DNA of 64,000 nucleotides from Cedecea davisae DSM 4568 (GCF_000412335.2 NZ_KE161030.1:3836626-3900625), one strand, 5' to 3'. Positions 1-8,085 are shown, numbered from the stretch's first letter. The notes: generated by a model from the sequence alone, not told the origin. Numbers and translations are program-made.

Positions 1-21
1 GGCGTTTACTGATAATTTTCA
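1..21 (-). CDS. yeeT: Start of a DUF987 (YeeT-type) gene, cut by the window edge
   Basis: Only the first codons are present, reading MKIISKR on the minus strand, after a TGAGGT ribosome binding site. This is how YeeT/DUF987 proteins of CP4-type islands begin. The gene follows directly after the RadC-like gene, the same radC-yeeT order seen in E. coli islands, where yeeU/yeeV (antitoxin/toxin) come next. Those would lie left of the window. The identification rests on seven residues plus gene order. Confidence 0.55.
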
Positions 22-30
22 TGTAATACC

Positions 31-507
31 TCACAACAGACCGTGTTCTGCGAACGAATAGATTTGCCTGCCACCAACAATCAGATGGTCAGGAATACGG
101 ATATCCACCAGTTGAAGTACCTGAGTCAGTCGCTGCGTGAGGGCTTTGTCAGCCTGGCTGGGTGTCGTCTCGCCGGAAGGATGGTTATGCACCAGTATCA
201 CCGCCGCCGCATTGAAGTGCAGTGCACGTTTGACCACTTCCCGGGGATGGACCTCGGTGCGGTTAATCGTGCCACTAAAGAGCGTCTCATGGGCGATAAG
301 CTGGTTCTGATTATCCAGATACAGCACCCGGAACTCTTCCCGCTCAAGTGCGGCCATATGCAGTCGCAACCACTCCCGAACGGCGTGAGTAGAGGTGAAG
401 GCTACCCCTGGCTCATGCAGGTGCCGCTCCAGAGCCCTGAGCGCCCGCTGAATGAGACGCCGGTCCTGTGGCGTCATCTCGCCGGGTAAAAAGGAGAGCT
501 GTTTCAT
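31..507 (-). CDS. RadC-like JAB/MPN domain protein (YeeS/YkfG family)
   Basis: A 158-residue protein of the RadC/JAB1 fold found in CP4-type islands. The metal-binding signature VHNHPSG followed by a downstream S-x-A-D is visible in the second half (about residues 107-120), as in JAMM metalloenzymes. Family members are called DNA repair proteins by history, but their biochemical role is not settled. The start is supported by a GGAGGAACAAAGG ribosome binding site. It lies 15 bases after the ArdB-like gene on the same strand and just before the yeeT start, so the three are probably co-transcribed. Confidence 0.9.
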   Translation of the reverse strand: MKQLSFLPGEMTPQDRRLIQRALRALERHLHEPGVAFTSTHAVREWLRLHMAALEREEFRVLYLDNQNQLIAHETLFSGTINRTEVHPREVVKRALHFNAAAVILVHNHPSGETTPSQADKALTQRLTQVLQLVDIRIPDHLIVGGRQIYSFAEHGLL

Positions 508-522
508 CCTTTGTTCCTCCGT

Positions 523-981
523 TCAGTCGATGATACGCAGAATGGCGTGAGCTTCAGGATGCTGCAGGGCATAGTCCCGCAAGCGATAATAGTGTGCGGT
601 CATTGCGTCACACTCTGTGCGACAGGCGTGATGGCTGTATTCAATCATGCAGACCGCGATACCTGCGGCTTCCACGCTCATTTCCGCGCCATTGCCGTTC
701 ATGCTATTAAACAGATGCCATTTATCGCCACCGTCAGCATCAGGGGCCATAAACGCGCCGCCATTACTGAGCGTGTAAAAGGACCAGATACCACCGCTGT
801 ACTCATCACAAAAGCGCTCCATCCAGGCGAAAATACGCGGTTCCAGCGTTATCCACTGCGGGATAGTGCCAAAGTACAGCGGCCAGAAATCGAGACGCTG
901 TTCGTCAGGTACTGGTGTTGCTGTAAGGGCAAATTGAGGTTCATTAGCGGGTACCAATTCGCATTGAGTTTGTGTCGTCAT
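523..981 (-). CDS. Antirestriction protein, ArdB/KlcA family
   Basis: A 152-residue protein with the ArdB/KlcA pattern: an N-terminal R-LDFWPLYFG stretch, a YSGGIW motif (about residues 61-66), an NGGAFM segment and a C-terminal YRLRDYA helix. ArdB proteins block type I restriction in vivo and travel on plasmids and islands; YfjX and YafX of E. coli are relatives. Here it would protect the island during transfer, while the same island carries at least two anti-phage candidates. The ATG follows a GGAG ribosome binding site. Role is by family similarity. Confidence 0.9.
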   Translation of the reverse strand: MTTQTQCELVPANEPQFALTATPVPDEQRLDFWPLYFGTIPQWITLEPRIFAWMERFCDEYSGGIWSFYTLSNGGAFMAPDADGGDKWHLFNSMNGNGAEMSVEAAGIAVCMIEYSHHACRTECDAMTAHYYRLRDYALQHPEAHAILRIID

Positions 982-995
982 GGATTTTCTCCGTC

Positions 996-1025
996 AATAA
1001 AAACGCCAGCGACGATGGCTGGCGT
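996..1025 (-). terminator. Rho-independent terminator after the DUF905 gene
   Basis: On the minus strand an 8-bp perfect stem (ACGCCAGC paired with GCTGGCGT, 7-base loop) is followed by TTTTTATT. It lies between the DUF905 gene and the ArdB-like gene, so it ends the upstream transcript and implies a separate promoter for ArdB-RadC-YeeT. Confidence 0.8.
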
Positions 1026-1066
1026 ATGGGAAATAAAGGACAGACAGGGATGATGAATGGGTGTGG

Positions 1067-1303
1067 TCAGGAGGAGGATGCTCTGAGCATGCCTGAGTTG
1101 CGGATATAACGGTTAAGCCCTTCACCGGCATCCGGTTCAAAGCACCACGCCCGCCAGATCATTCGACCTTCAGAGTCACGAACCACCAGGCGGAAGTGTG
1201 TGCCCTGGTCGTCTTCAATGCTGATGTTGCGATACCTGCGGGTAACCGCTTCGGCCTGCTGTCGGGTAAAAGGTCCCGGTGGCAGCATGTGAGATTCAGA
1301 CAT
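1067..1303 (-). CDS. ykfF: DUF905 family protein (YkfF/YpjJ type)
   Basis: A 78-residue protein of the DUF905 family, a constant companion of CP4-type prophage remnants. The diagnostic centre, FTRQQAEAV followed by [14 protein letters not shown] (residues about 12-44), and a tryptophan-rich C-terminal part ending in LNRYI are present. No enzymatic motif is seen and the function is unknown. It lies between two terminators, so it may be expressed as a single gene. Confidence 0.85.
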   Translation of the reverse strand: MSESHMLPPGPFTRQQAEAVTRRYRNISIEDDQGTHFRLVVRDSEGRMIWRAWCFEPDAGEGLNRYIRNSGMLRASSS

Positions 1304-1322
1304 TCGATGTACCTTAAAAGCA

Positions 1323-1354
1323 AAAGCCCCTGACGCAGACGCGTCAGGGGCTTT
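1323..1354 (-). terminator. Terminator after the secreted protein gene 1381-1791
   Basis: A 14-bp stem (AAAGCCCCTGACGC with its complement, 4-base loop) followed on the minus strand by TTGCTTTT. The stem is symmetrical and could act on both strands, but the thymine tract favours the minus strand. Confidence 0.8.
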
Positions 1355-1380
1355 GGGAATATGCGGGTGTGGGGAGATTG

Positions 1381-1791
1381 TCAGTAACCGGTTTGTACCT
1401 TATACAGCCGCAGGGTTTTGCTGCCCCGAACAATCTTCACATACAGGGCATTATCTTCCGCGCTGCGTACAAAACCGGCCTTCACATCGCCCTTACAGTC
1501 ACCACCATCGTAAGGAACATTGATGCCGGTCTGGCGCACCAGGTCGATAATCCCGAAGCTTAAATCTTCACAGGCTGGGCCCGGCAGGTCCTGAATCAGG
1601 GCAAATTTATGGTCGTCGCTGACACCGGTCAGTGAGCACATGGACGTATTGATGTCGTTTCCCTGGCACCAGTACTCCTGGCCGGGATTGTCTTTATCCA
1701 TCAGACTTGCCGGAAGCTGAGCGGCACCGGCACTGAAGGCGGCAAGTGACAGAATGAGGGCAGGTACAGCAGAGGTCATTATTTTCAGCAT
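1381..1791 (-). CDS. Small secreted four-cysteine protein (unknown function), paralogue of 1858-2295
   Basis: A 136-residue protein with a clear signal peptide (hydrophobic residues 7-22, AGAA-like cleavage site near residue 24) and four cysteines at 42, 52, 74 and 99. The spacing W-C-x9-C-x21-C is identical to that in the next gene upstream, and both end with a short aromatic/basic strand, so the two are diverged duplicates. The cysteines are likely paired as disulfides in the periplasm. I do not recognise the family. The ATG follows GAAGAAGA. It appears to form a small envelope cassette with the next two genes. Confidence 0.8.
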   Translation of the reverse strand: MLKIMTSAVPALILSLAAFSAGAAQLPASLMDKDNPGQEYWCQGNDINTSMCSLTGVSDDHKFALIQDLPGPACEDLSFGIIDLVRQTGINVPYDGGDCKGDVKAGFVRSAEDNALYVKIVRGSKTLRLYKVQTGY

Positions 1792-1857
1792 GGTCTTCTT
1801 CCTGAATTAATCCAGCCCGCTGTCGGGCAAAATGAGAGAGGTTGATATCGGGTGTTA

Positions 1858-2295
1858 TCAGAAGCGCCGGTAGCGAAACAGCTCTTTGCCCTGGTAAAGT
1901 GCCACCAGGTCGTCATATTCCGGCTTCTTCTGGTTGGGTTTAAAGGTCACTACCGTGCCCGGACGGCACAGGTCTTTTACGGTGAGTCCGTATTTCTTGT
2001 CCGGAGTAATGGTGAATCCTTTCGACACATCGTTGCGCATGATAGTTATCCAGCCCCACAGGCCGCCTTCGCAGTCTTTAAAGGGTGCGGAACGCACCGT
2101 GACCATCCCGCCCAGGCGGTCAACAGACATGGCTTCGCATTTTCCGGTAACCTGACGATGCGCATCGCACCAGAAAATGTTCCCGTTGTTGTCATTAACT
2201 ACAGCAGGGAGGGTCCGGTTATAAGGCTGAGCCTGAGCGCCCACACAGAGCAGAAGGCTGCCGGTAATACCCAGTACTTTAATCAGTGTTTTCAT
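1858..2295 (-). CDS. Small secreted four-cysteine protein (unknown function), paralogue of 1381-1791
   Basis: A 145-residue protein. The frame stays open upstream, but the internal ATG at 2295 is preceded by AGGA and starts a typical signal peptide (MKTLIKVLGI, cleavage near AQA at 21-23). Mature cysteines are at 43, 53, 75 and 110, with the same W-C-x9-C-x21-C spacing as its neighbour; the last interval is ten residues longer. No catalytic motif is visible. Probably a periplasmic or surface factor of the island, co-transcribed with the GYF_2 membrane protein upstream. Confidence 0.8.
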   Translation of the reverse strand: MKTLIKVLGITGSLLLCVGAQAQPYNRTLPAVVNDNNGNIFWCDAHRQVTGKCEAMSVDRLGGMVTVRSAPFKDCEGGLWGWITIMRNDVSKGFTITPDKKYGLTVKDLCRPGTVVTFKPNQKKPEYDDLVALYQGKELFRYRRF

Positions 2296-2336
2296 TACGT
2301 TGGTCCTAAACAGAGAAAGAATCAGGTAGCGGTCAT

Positions 2337-2873
2337 TCAGGCCCAGACAGTCAGGGCCAGCATCAAAAGCCATACCCAGAAGTAAGCCGGTTTCTGACCG
2401 AGAGTTTTCGCCCGCCGCCACAGATAGAACGGCACCAGCCAGGCCAGTTTGCCGAACGTGGTGGTGTCCACTCCGGCCTTACGCAGGCGTCGTTCATCGA
2501 GATACCCCAGAGCAATATTGAGCAGCAGCGTGATAAACCAGTACTGCCCACCCGAGACGGCATCATATGCCTCGTCAAATGACATCCCGCTCAATCCTGC
2601 AGTCCACAACTCCAGCGCGTAGCCAATGAAGGGAGCAAATGCCAGCGTCCACACAACGCCACCCGGAATGCGGTTCCCCGGCAGCGCTGGTGGTGTGGTG
2701 CTCCGGAGCAGCGTCGAAGCCAGCGGAGTAGCGGAGACCGGCTGCCACTCTGCCATTCCCTGTCGCCACACCAGAGTGGATGCAGTCAGTTCACCGCGCA
2801 TAATCAGGCTGGTGATGTCGTCTTCGGTCACATTGTCGTGGCGTATGCCATTTTTCTCGTAATGCCAGGTCAT
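2337..2873 (-). CDS. GYF_2 domain membrane protein (DUF4339)
   Basis: A 178-residue protein. Residues 1-55 form a GYF_2/DUF4339 domain: WHYEKNGIR at the N-terminus, then LVWRQGMAEWQP, a domain thought to bind peptides. This is followed by a linker and three hydrophobic segments (about residues 72-92, 105-125 and 160-177), so it is an inner-membrane protein with a cytoplasmic GYF_2 head. Together with the two secreted Cys proteins downstream it forms a three-gene envelope cassette. No function is known for this combination. Confidence 0.8.
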   Translation of the reverse strand: MTWHYEKNGIRHDNVTEDDITSLIMRGELTASTLVWRQGMAEWQPVSATPLASTLLRSTTPPALPGNRIPGGVVWTLAFAPFIGYALELWTAGLSGMSFDEAYDAVSGGQYWFITLLLNIALGYLDERRLRKAGVDTTTFGKLAWLVPFYLWRRAKTLGQKPAYFWVWLLMLALTVWA

Positions 2874-2898
2874 TGTTTTTCCTTCTTAACAGAGGTAA

Positions 2899-3609
2899 TT
2901 AAATCAGTGTGTTGCCCGGCTCCTCCTCTGAGGGCCCAGGAGACAGGACTTCACGGATACAGCTGAAGTGCGGAAGGGCCCGGATAAAGCCCGCCTGTGT
3001 GGTTAACTGGCTGAGACGTTTTAGCGGGGTGAAAGTTGTATTGAGGACTGTCACCGCATGGATGGTCGCCAGTGGATGCACGGTGATATGCCCGTTAAGT
3101 TCACCGGTGAGGTACCAGCAGCCGTCGAGTGATATCAGGCGGTACGGGGCCAGTCCGTCACAGCGCTCTCCCTCAGCCAGCAGCAGTACCCGTTGGCAGG
3201 CGGTAATAGCACTGACGAGACGGTAGAACACCAGTGAGGTGGCCGGTGATATAGTCTGTGGCGGTTGCCACACCAGACAGGGCATCCCTCCTGCTGTGAG
3301 CAGCATGCCCGCCAGACGCCGGTCCAGCCCCGGAAAGATATCGGCCAGTCCGGACCGGTGAGCAAAGGTCAGCGCATCCAGCTCACCCTGTACGCCCCCA
3401 CTGGTGCTGCGCAGGCGGCATTGCCCTCGTCGATACTCCAGGTCCAGATACATCAGCCGTTCGCGAAAATCCCGTCGCAGGGTACGGACTGACACACTAA
3501 ACTCTGCAGCCAGCCGGGCCATGTTCAGCGTCTCACCGGCAACCAGGCGGCTGATTATCAGTGACAGCCTGACAGCCAGTCGGTCGTGACGGCGCTCTGC
3601 CTGTGTTAT
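2899..3609 (-). CDS. WYL-domain transcriptional regulator (YfjR-like), start codon changed to ATA
   Basis: The protein combines a DeoR-like winged helix (helix 1 RLSLIISRLVAGE, helix 2 MARLAAEF, recognition helix SVRTLRRDF) with a C-terminal WYL ligand-sensing domain (CWYLTGE). WYL regulators sense nucleic-acid-like ligands and often control defence genes. The first ATG (3520-3522) would delete helix 1. In the same frame an ATA codon at 3607-3609 sits 6 bases after a GGAGA ribosome binding site, where relatives have ATG (then TQAERRHDRLAVRLS). So the start is either an inefficient ATA, or the gene is made from 3522 as a shorter protein, or it is inactivated. Confidence 0.8.
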   Translation of the reverse strand: MTQAERRHDRLAVRLSLIISRLVAGETLNMARLAAEFSVSVRTLRRDFRERLMYLDLEYRRGQCRLRSTSGGVQGELDALTFAHRSGLADIFPGLDRRLAGMLLTAGGMPCLVWQPPQTISPATSLVFYRLVSAITACQRVLLLAEGERCDGLAPYRLISLDGCWYLTGELNGHITVHPLATIHAVTVLNTTFTPLKRLSQLTTQAGFIRALPHFSCIREVLSPGPSEEEPGNTLI

Positions 3610-3817
3610 CTCAAATCTCCGTAATAATTAACTGACTGAATATGAAATGATTCTAAAGAGGGGGGCGGACAGGGTATGGACATGGAATGAACTATTTTTT
3701 ATCTGCCACCGGAGGCAAGCCCAACGCGGCGCACCGTGAAATACGGTGATAAAACACTCAATCCAATGGAGGTAAAACGGACAGGGAGTGTCCTTTCCCA
3801 ACATGCTGATAACAAGC

Positions 3818-4642
3818 TCAGGACTGAAACCCACTCAGCATCGCTTCCGCCATCACCCAGAGAGCCCGGTTGAGCTTCACATCGCCGTCGATACCACGCA
3901 CGGCGCGGGTATGTGTTCGCCCACCTTTTGCACTCCGGCCACTGAGCCCGCCCTTAATCAGGTTCTCCTGAATACGCTGGTATGTGGTCCACAGGTCATT
4001 GCTCTCATCCTGCCAGCGGCGTGGGGAGAGTATCTGAGGTGCTGTCACCGGCTGGTGGTCCTCACCAAAACGGTACGTCAGTGCAGCCTGTGCCAGAGCC
4101 TGTTGTGCAGGTGGCGGCAGCATCAGCGACTGCATGGCATCCCGCTTCTCTTCCACACGGTCAAAAATACCCAGCACTTCATACGCCCCCTCAATCACCT
4201 GACTCACGACATCTCCTTTGTGCGGTACCCGCACCTCGCCGAACGATTCACCGCAGACAAGCCCGTTCTGGCATACCGCACGGAATAATCCCGGTAACAT
4301 CTGATACGAGCTGGTGCCGTCATGAGAATTGAGCAGAATGATTTCTGGGACTTGCTTGCCAGTAATTTGTCCCTCCCGGCGCAGACGTAACATATGCTTT
4401 GTATGCTCGCGACGCCCTGGGTCACGCACCCGGGTCTGGCAGGCAAAGAAAGGCTGAAAGCCTTCACACTGCAGATTTTCAAGAACGGTAATGGTTGGTA
4501 TCCAGGTATACCGTGCGCTACGAGACGCATGCTTCTCCTCGCTGAAGACACTGGGCACTACACGAAACAGCTCTTCCTGGGTTAACGGACGGTCACGACG
4601 AATAAGGTTTGCTGCGCCAAAGCGCGAAGCCAGACGGGTCAT
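3818..4642 (-). CDS. yafZ: DUF932 family protein (YafZ/YfjQ)
   Basis: A 274-residue protein nearly identical in motif content to E. coli YafZ and YfjQ (DUF932): MTRLASRFGA start, a LLNSHDGTSSYQML segment near residue 105, CGESFGEVRVPHKGD, and a C-terminal GGRTHTRAVRGI segment. DUF932 proteins resemble phage/plasmid-like proteins of unknown biochemical role and occur in P4-like islands. The second ATG is chosen because GAGGAG lies 7 bases before it; an ATG five codons upstream is possible. Function unknown. Confidence 0.88.
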   Translation of the reverse strand: MTRLASRFGAANLIRRDRPLTQEELFRVVPSVFSEEKHASRSARYTWIPTITVLENLQCEGFQPFFACQTRVRDPGRREHTKHMLRLRREGQITGKQVPEIILLNSHDGTSSYQMLPGLFRAVCQNGLVCGESFGEVRVPHKGDVVSQVIEGAYEVLGIFDRVEEKRDAMQSLMLPPPAQQALAQAALTYRFGEDHQPVTAPQILSPRRWQDESNDLWTTYQRIQENLIKGGLSGRSAKGGRTHTRAVRGIDGDVKLNRALWVMAEAMLSGFQS

Positions 4643-4673
4643 AAGCAGACTCCTCATGATGGAAAATTAAATA

Positions 4674-4706
4674 CAAAAAGCCCCGCCGCAAAATCGCGGC
4701 AGGGCT
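4674..4706 (-). terminator. Terminator after the YfjP-type GTPase gene
   Basis: On the minus strand an AGCCC(t)GCCGCG / CGGC(g)GGGCT stem is followed by TTTTTGTATTT. It separates the GTPase gene from the DUF932 gene. Confidence 0.8.
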
Positions 4707-4736
4707 CAGGAAACTACGGGTTAGAAGGGTTAATGT

Positions 4737-5600
4737 TCAGAAGAAGAAATTCCAGACTGCACGGGCGACTGATACCACGATGTCGCGCACAGACTGGATG
4801 ACTGACCGAACCTGGGCCGGTATCAGGGGCATGGAACTTACTGTATCCAGTACCGAGCCGACCGTTTCACCAAAATCGTCACGGGCTTTTTTATTAACGG
4901 CATCGGTACGAAGTGGCGCACTGAGTTGTACTGCCACCTGACTACTGGCCTCCCGTGGCAAGCAACGAATCATCCGCTCAGCCATCATCCGCAGCCCCCA
5001 CTGCAAACGTATCGACACCGCACAGACAGGGTTTACAGGTTGGAACAACTCATGCAGCAGACAGATTTTGAGGCTGATATTTCGTTTCTGCTCTGTAGAC
5101 AGCTTTTCACCACCGCAGGTGGGTTCAACCTTGTCAGACTGGCTGATAACAAACAACACCTTATGCCGGTATGCTTCACCAATCACCTGCCGGTAAAAAT
5201 GTTCATCTACGGCCAGCGCCCGATCATCACCCTTAATCAACCACAGAACCAGATCCAGCTGGGGGAGCTGTTTACGGTACAGCGTGGCATACTCTGTATC
5301 CCGGCGTTCAGACTCCCCGACGCCGGGTAAATCCACCAGCGTCATAAAGCGCTTCCCCACTTGCAGGCGAAAGCGTAAGGGTTCGCGTGTGCAGGCGGTC
5401 ACATCGCTGACCGGTGAAATCTCACCGGTAAACAGGGCATTACATAAGCTGCTCTTGCCCGAGCCAGTTTTACCCATGATGCCAATCACCGGCTCATAGT
5501 CAGTAAGCTGATTTATCTGCTGCAGAATACGCTCTGATGCCCAGTGCGGCAGGTTAGAAAGCGAATGCTGCAGTGACTGTAAACCTTCAAATTGATTCAT
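4737..5600 (-). CDS. yfjP: YfjP/YeeP-type Era-like GTPase
   Basis: A 287-residue GTPase of the Era/HSR1 group. It shows G1 GKTGSGKSS (about residues 43-51), G3 DLPG (about 90-93) and a G4-like SQSDK (about 155-159). The C-terminal third is helical and amphipathic, ending in WNFFF, which suggests membrane association. Relatives in E. coli CP4 prophages (YfjP, YeeP, YkfA) have no settled role. It is the last gene of the conserved CP4 block before unrelated cargo begins. Confidence 0.88.
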   Translation of the reverse strand: MNQFEGLQSLQHSLSNLPHWASERILQQINQLTDYEPVIGIMGKTGSGKSSLCNALFTGEISPVSDVTACTREPLRFRLQVGKRFMTLVDLPGVGESERRDTEYATLYRKQLPQLDLVLWLIKGDDRALAVDEHFYRQVIGEAYRHKVLFVISQSDKVEPTCGGEKLSTEQKRNISLKICLLHELFQPVNPVCAVSIRLQWGLRMMAERMIRCLPREASSQVAVQLSAPLRTDAVNKKARDDFGETVGSVLDTVSSMPLIPAQVRSVIQSVRDIVVSVARAVWNFFF

Positions 5601-5626
5601 TACTGCTCCTCTGAAATGAAAACAAA

Positions 5627-5654
5627 AAAGGCAAGACCGTGAGGTTCTGCCTTT
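5627..5654 (-). terminator. Terminator-like hairpin upstream of yfjP
   Basis: On the minus strand AAAGGCA...TGCCTTT forms an imperfect stem followed by TTTTGTTTTC. It could end the transcript of the LysR gene (which stops at 5751) or be left from the original island gene displaced by the insertion. Confidence 0.6.
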
Positions 5655-5716
5655 AATGAGGTATGTTCAGGGGAATGATATATATCTGAATATTTTTAGA
5701 ATGCTGATAGGCCGTT

Positions 5717-5732
5717 CTGTGCCAGAAGCGGA
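5717..5732. repeat. 16-bp direct repeat, copy 1
   Basis: CTGTGCCAGAAGCGGA occurs here and again, identical and in the same orientation, at 12136-12151. The pair brackets the LysR/hydrolase and nuclease/SMC/recombinase modules and may mark an insertion scar. Confidence 0.6.
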
Positions 5733-5750
5733 TGTTACTTCTTGCATATT

Positions 5751-6662
5751 TCAATTTTCTTCTCCCCACAGCGGTGTATCTCCTAACGCTTTAGCAATAA
5801 AATCAACAAAGCTGCGAACCTTGAAAGGAATACGGATCGCGCTGGGATAAACAGCCTGAATAGTAAGTTCAGTCGTCCGGTATGCTGGCAGCAGCTTTAT
5901 CAGCTTGCCCTGCTTAATATGCTCGCCAAAAACAAAGTTGGGCCCGTAAGCAATGCCTGTTCCGGCCAGTACGGATTCAAGAAGCAACTGAATGTTATTG
6001 GCAGTCATACGGCATGGGCCTTCAATACTGTGCGGCCTGCCTTGTGCATCATAAATCGTCCAGTCTCCCGCTGAAACCGCCTGGCTGAACGCCAGTCGAG
6101 GCGCACGGGAAAGATCATCCGGCGTCTCTGGTGTGCCATGTTTTTTCAAATACTCCGGTGAAGCGCACAAAACCATCCTGCAAGGTGCCAGCCGCCGCGT
6201 AACCAGTGTCGGATCCTCAAAACGCCCAACTCGGATGGCAACATCGATTCGATTTTCGAGCAGATCGGCGTATTTATCCTCCAGTACAACGTCCAGACTG
6301 ACCTCCGGAAATTGCTCCAGGTAGCGTGATACGATCCTACCAAGATGCATTGCACCGAAGGCGACCGGTGCTGCAACGCGAAGCAACCCCTTCGGTGTTT
6401 TCTGAACATCACTGGCTTCCCGGTTCGCATCCTCAAGAACCTCAAGAATAACTTTGCAACGTTCATAATACCGCTCACCGGCATCCGTCAGGCTAAGACG
6501 GCGTGTTGAACGCTGAAGAAGTCGTACATTTAGATCAGATTCTATAGCGCTGACATGCTTTCCTGCCATTGCAGCCGAAAGCTTAAAACGTCTCGCGGCG
6601 GCGGCGAAACTGCCTTCATCCACTGCCGCGATAAAAATCTGCATGCTGGTGAACCTGTCCAT
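5751..6662 (-). CDS. LysR-family transcriptional regulator
   Basis: A 303-residue LysR regulator. The N-terminal winged helix (residues about 5-62) includes GSFAAAARRFKLSAAMAGKH and the LLQRSTRRLSLTDAG wing; an effector-binding domain follows (VAAPVAFG near 95, then DVAIRVG near 138). It belongs to the subgroup that usually regulates a divergent oxidoreductase or hydrolase. The hydrolase at 6775 is divergent, with a shared 110-bp intergenic region containing a 9-bp inverted repeat (6678-6720), so autoregulation and control of the hydrolase are likely. Ligand unknown. Confidence 0.9.
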   Translation of the reverse strand: MDRFTSMQIFIAAVDEGSFAAAARRFKLSAAMAGKHVSAIESDLNVRLLQRSTRRLSLTDAGERYYERCKVILEVLEDANREASDVQKTPKGLLRVAAPVAFGAMHLGRIVSRYLEQFPEVSLDVVLEDKYADLLENRIDVAIRVGRFEDPTLVTRRLAPCRMVLCASPEYLKKHGTPETPDDLSRAPRLAFSQAVSAGDWTIYDAQGRPHSIEGPCRMTANNIQLLLESVLAGTGIAYGPNFVFGEHIKQGKLIKLLPAYRTTELTIQAVYPSAIRIPFKVRSFVDFIAKALGDTPLWGEEN

Positions 6663-6677
6663 AACTTACCACCATTC

Positions 6678-6720
6678 GATAATCAGAGTATCGGCTGTCG
6701 ACACAATTACGCTGATTATC
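6678..6720. promoter_or_regulatory. Candidate LysR operator (inverted repeat)
   Basis: GATAATCAG (6678-6686) and its exact complement CTGATTATC (6712-6720) are separated by 25 bases in the divergent promoter region between the LysR gene and the hydrolase. Placement suits a LysR activation/recognition site; binding is inferred. Confidence 0.45.
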
Positions 6721-6774
6721 ATCACTCATGACAGCAATTACCATTACCTTAATGACATGAAGAGGCATGAGACG

Positions 6775-7935
6775 ATGAAAATTAAGGTGAATGGAACGGG
6801 TATCCACATTGAGCAACAGGGCAGCGGTGAAATTGCACTGGTATTTTTGCATTATTATGGCGGTTCATCCCGTACATGGGAGAGCGTGATAAGTCAGTTA
6901 CCTGACCACTACCGCACAGTTGCAATCGACCACCGGGGCTGGGGGGGCTCAGACGCACCTAAATCAGGATACCGAATTGGTGACCTTGCTCGGGATGCCG
7001 AAGGGGTTATTTCAGCGCTTGAGCTTAAACGCTACATTCTTATTGGCCATTCGATGGGGGGAAAAGTTGCCCAACTGATGGCGTCGCGTCGGCCTGCAGG
7101 TCTTGAAGGCCTGATGCTTATCGCTCCCTCTCCACCTTCACCTATGCGTCTCACGCCTGAGCAGCGCGATACGTTATCCAGCGCATATAACAGCCGCGAA
7201 TCTGTCGGCTTTGTGATTGATAATGTCCTGACAGCGGGGGCACTAAGTTCTGCTCTGCGTGAACAGGTAATCGAGGACAGTTTGAGGGCCTCATCCGAGG
7301 CCAAAGAAGGCTGGCCTAATACGGCTATCGGCGAAGACATTACCCAGGAAGTGGCCTCAATTAATGTCCCTGTGACGGTCATTTCAGGGGAGTTGGATCG
7401 TGTAGACCTTCCGGCTACTCTGCAAAGAGAATTGCTGCCCCTTATTTCACATGCATCAATGTATATTATTCCAGACGTCGGACATCTCTTGCCTCTGGAG
7501 GCCCCTACAGAGGTCGCCAGCCACCTGTTAAAATTTACAGCCGCCATTGAAGGGGGGACAGCAGTCTACCATTCGCCTGTCGAAACGATAGCCGCGTTTG
7601 ATGATGCTTTCAATGCAGGCAGGGTTGATGACCTGCTGGCTCTGTTCAGTAACCGTGCCACTATGAAAATGACTGATGGTGTGGTCATCGAAAGCGATCC
7701 TGAAAAGCTTCGGGACACTTTTTTGTCACTGACATCATCCCAGCCAGTTATCAGAAACCATATCCGCTCGATCCTCTCCGCCGGTGAAATTGCTCTGCTT
7801 ATTATTGACTGGACTTTGACCATAACCACCAAGGATAGAACACTGCACGAAGAGTCCGGTACAGCAACGCAGGTGTTGTTGCGAAGCGTTGACGGAGGTT
7901 GGCGGCTGCTGATTTCAAATCCATCAGGAACGTAG
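6775..7935 (+). CDS. Alpha/beta hydrolase fused to a SnoaL/NTF2-like domain
   Basis: A 386-residue two-domain protein. Residues 1-258 are an alpha/beta hydrolase with oxyanion HYYGG (26-30), nucleophile GHSMGG (Ser93), acid Asp208 and His237. Residues 265-383 resemble a SnoaL/NTF2-like fold (IAAFDDAFNAGRVDDLLALF, then a beta-rich end). The frame is open back to 6643, but that would overlap the LysR gene, and the domain begins at MKIKVNG, so 6775 is used; 6757 is also possible. A soluble esterase, lactonase or haloperoxidase-like hydrolase acting on a small organic compound is likely. Substrate unknown. Confidence 0.88.
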   Translation: MKIKVNGTGIHIEQQGSGEIALVFLHYYGGSSRTWESVISQLPDHYRTVAIDHRGWGGSDAPKSGYRIGDLARDAEGVISALELKRYILIGHSMGGKVAQLMASRRPAGLEGLMLIAPSPPSPMRLTPEQRDTLSSAYNSRESVGFVIDNVLTAGALSSALREQVIEDSLRASSEAKEGWPNTAIGEDITQEVASINVPVTVISGELDRVDLPATLQRELLPLISHASMYIIPDVGHLLPLEAPTEVASHLLKFTAAIEGGTAVYHSPVETIAAFDDAFNAGRVDDLLALFSNRATMKMTDGVVIESDPEKLRDTFLSLTSSQPVIRNHIRSILSAGEIALLIIDWTLTITTKDRTLHEESGTATQVLLRSVDGGWRLLISNPSGT

Positions 7936-8007
7936 TGAGTTCAGTAAGAATAGCTTGCGCTAGCAATATCGCGTGGCTGCAGAGAGGTAAGTGACATCCG
8001 CCACCAC

Positions 8008-8032
8008 CCGCATGCCGTTTTAAGGCATGCGG
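8008..8032 (+). terminator. Hairpin after the hydrolase gene
   Basis: CCGCATGCC and GGCATGCGG form a perfect 9-bp stem with loop GTTTTAA, about 70 bases after the hydrolase stop. It lacks a proper thymine tail, so it is a weak terminator or an RNA-stabilising element. Confidence 0.4.
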
Positions 8033-8085
8033 TAATAACGATGAGCGCAAGATTGCTGTTATGTCTTGCTGCTTTCGGAGCGCCT

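Noticed and set aside
3628..3834. Minus-strand frame of 68 codons between the WYL and DUF932 genes
   Set aside because: It overlaps the end of the DUF932 gene, has no ribosome binding site, and its translation looks random.
6643..6774. Upstream extension of the hydrolase to 430 residues
   Set aside because: It would overlap the start of the LysR gene and the operator; residues are not hydrolase-like.
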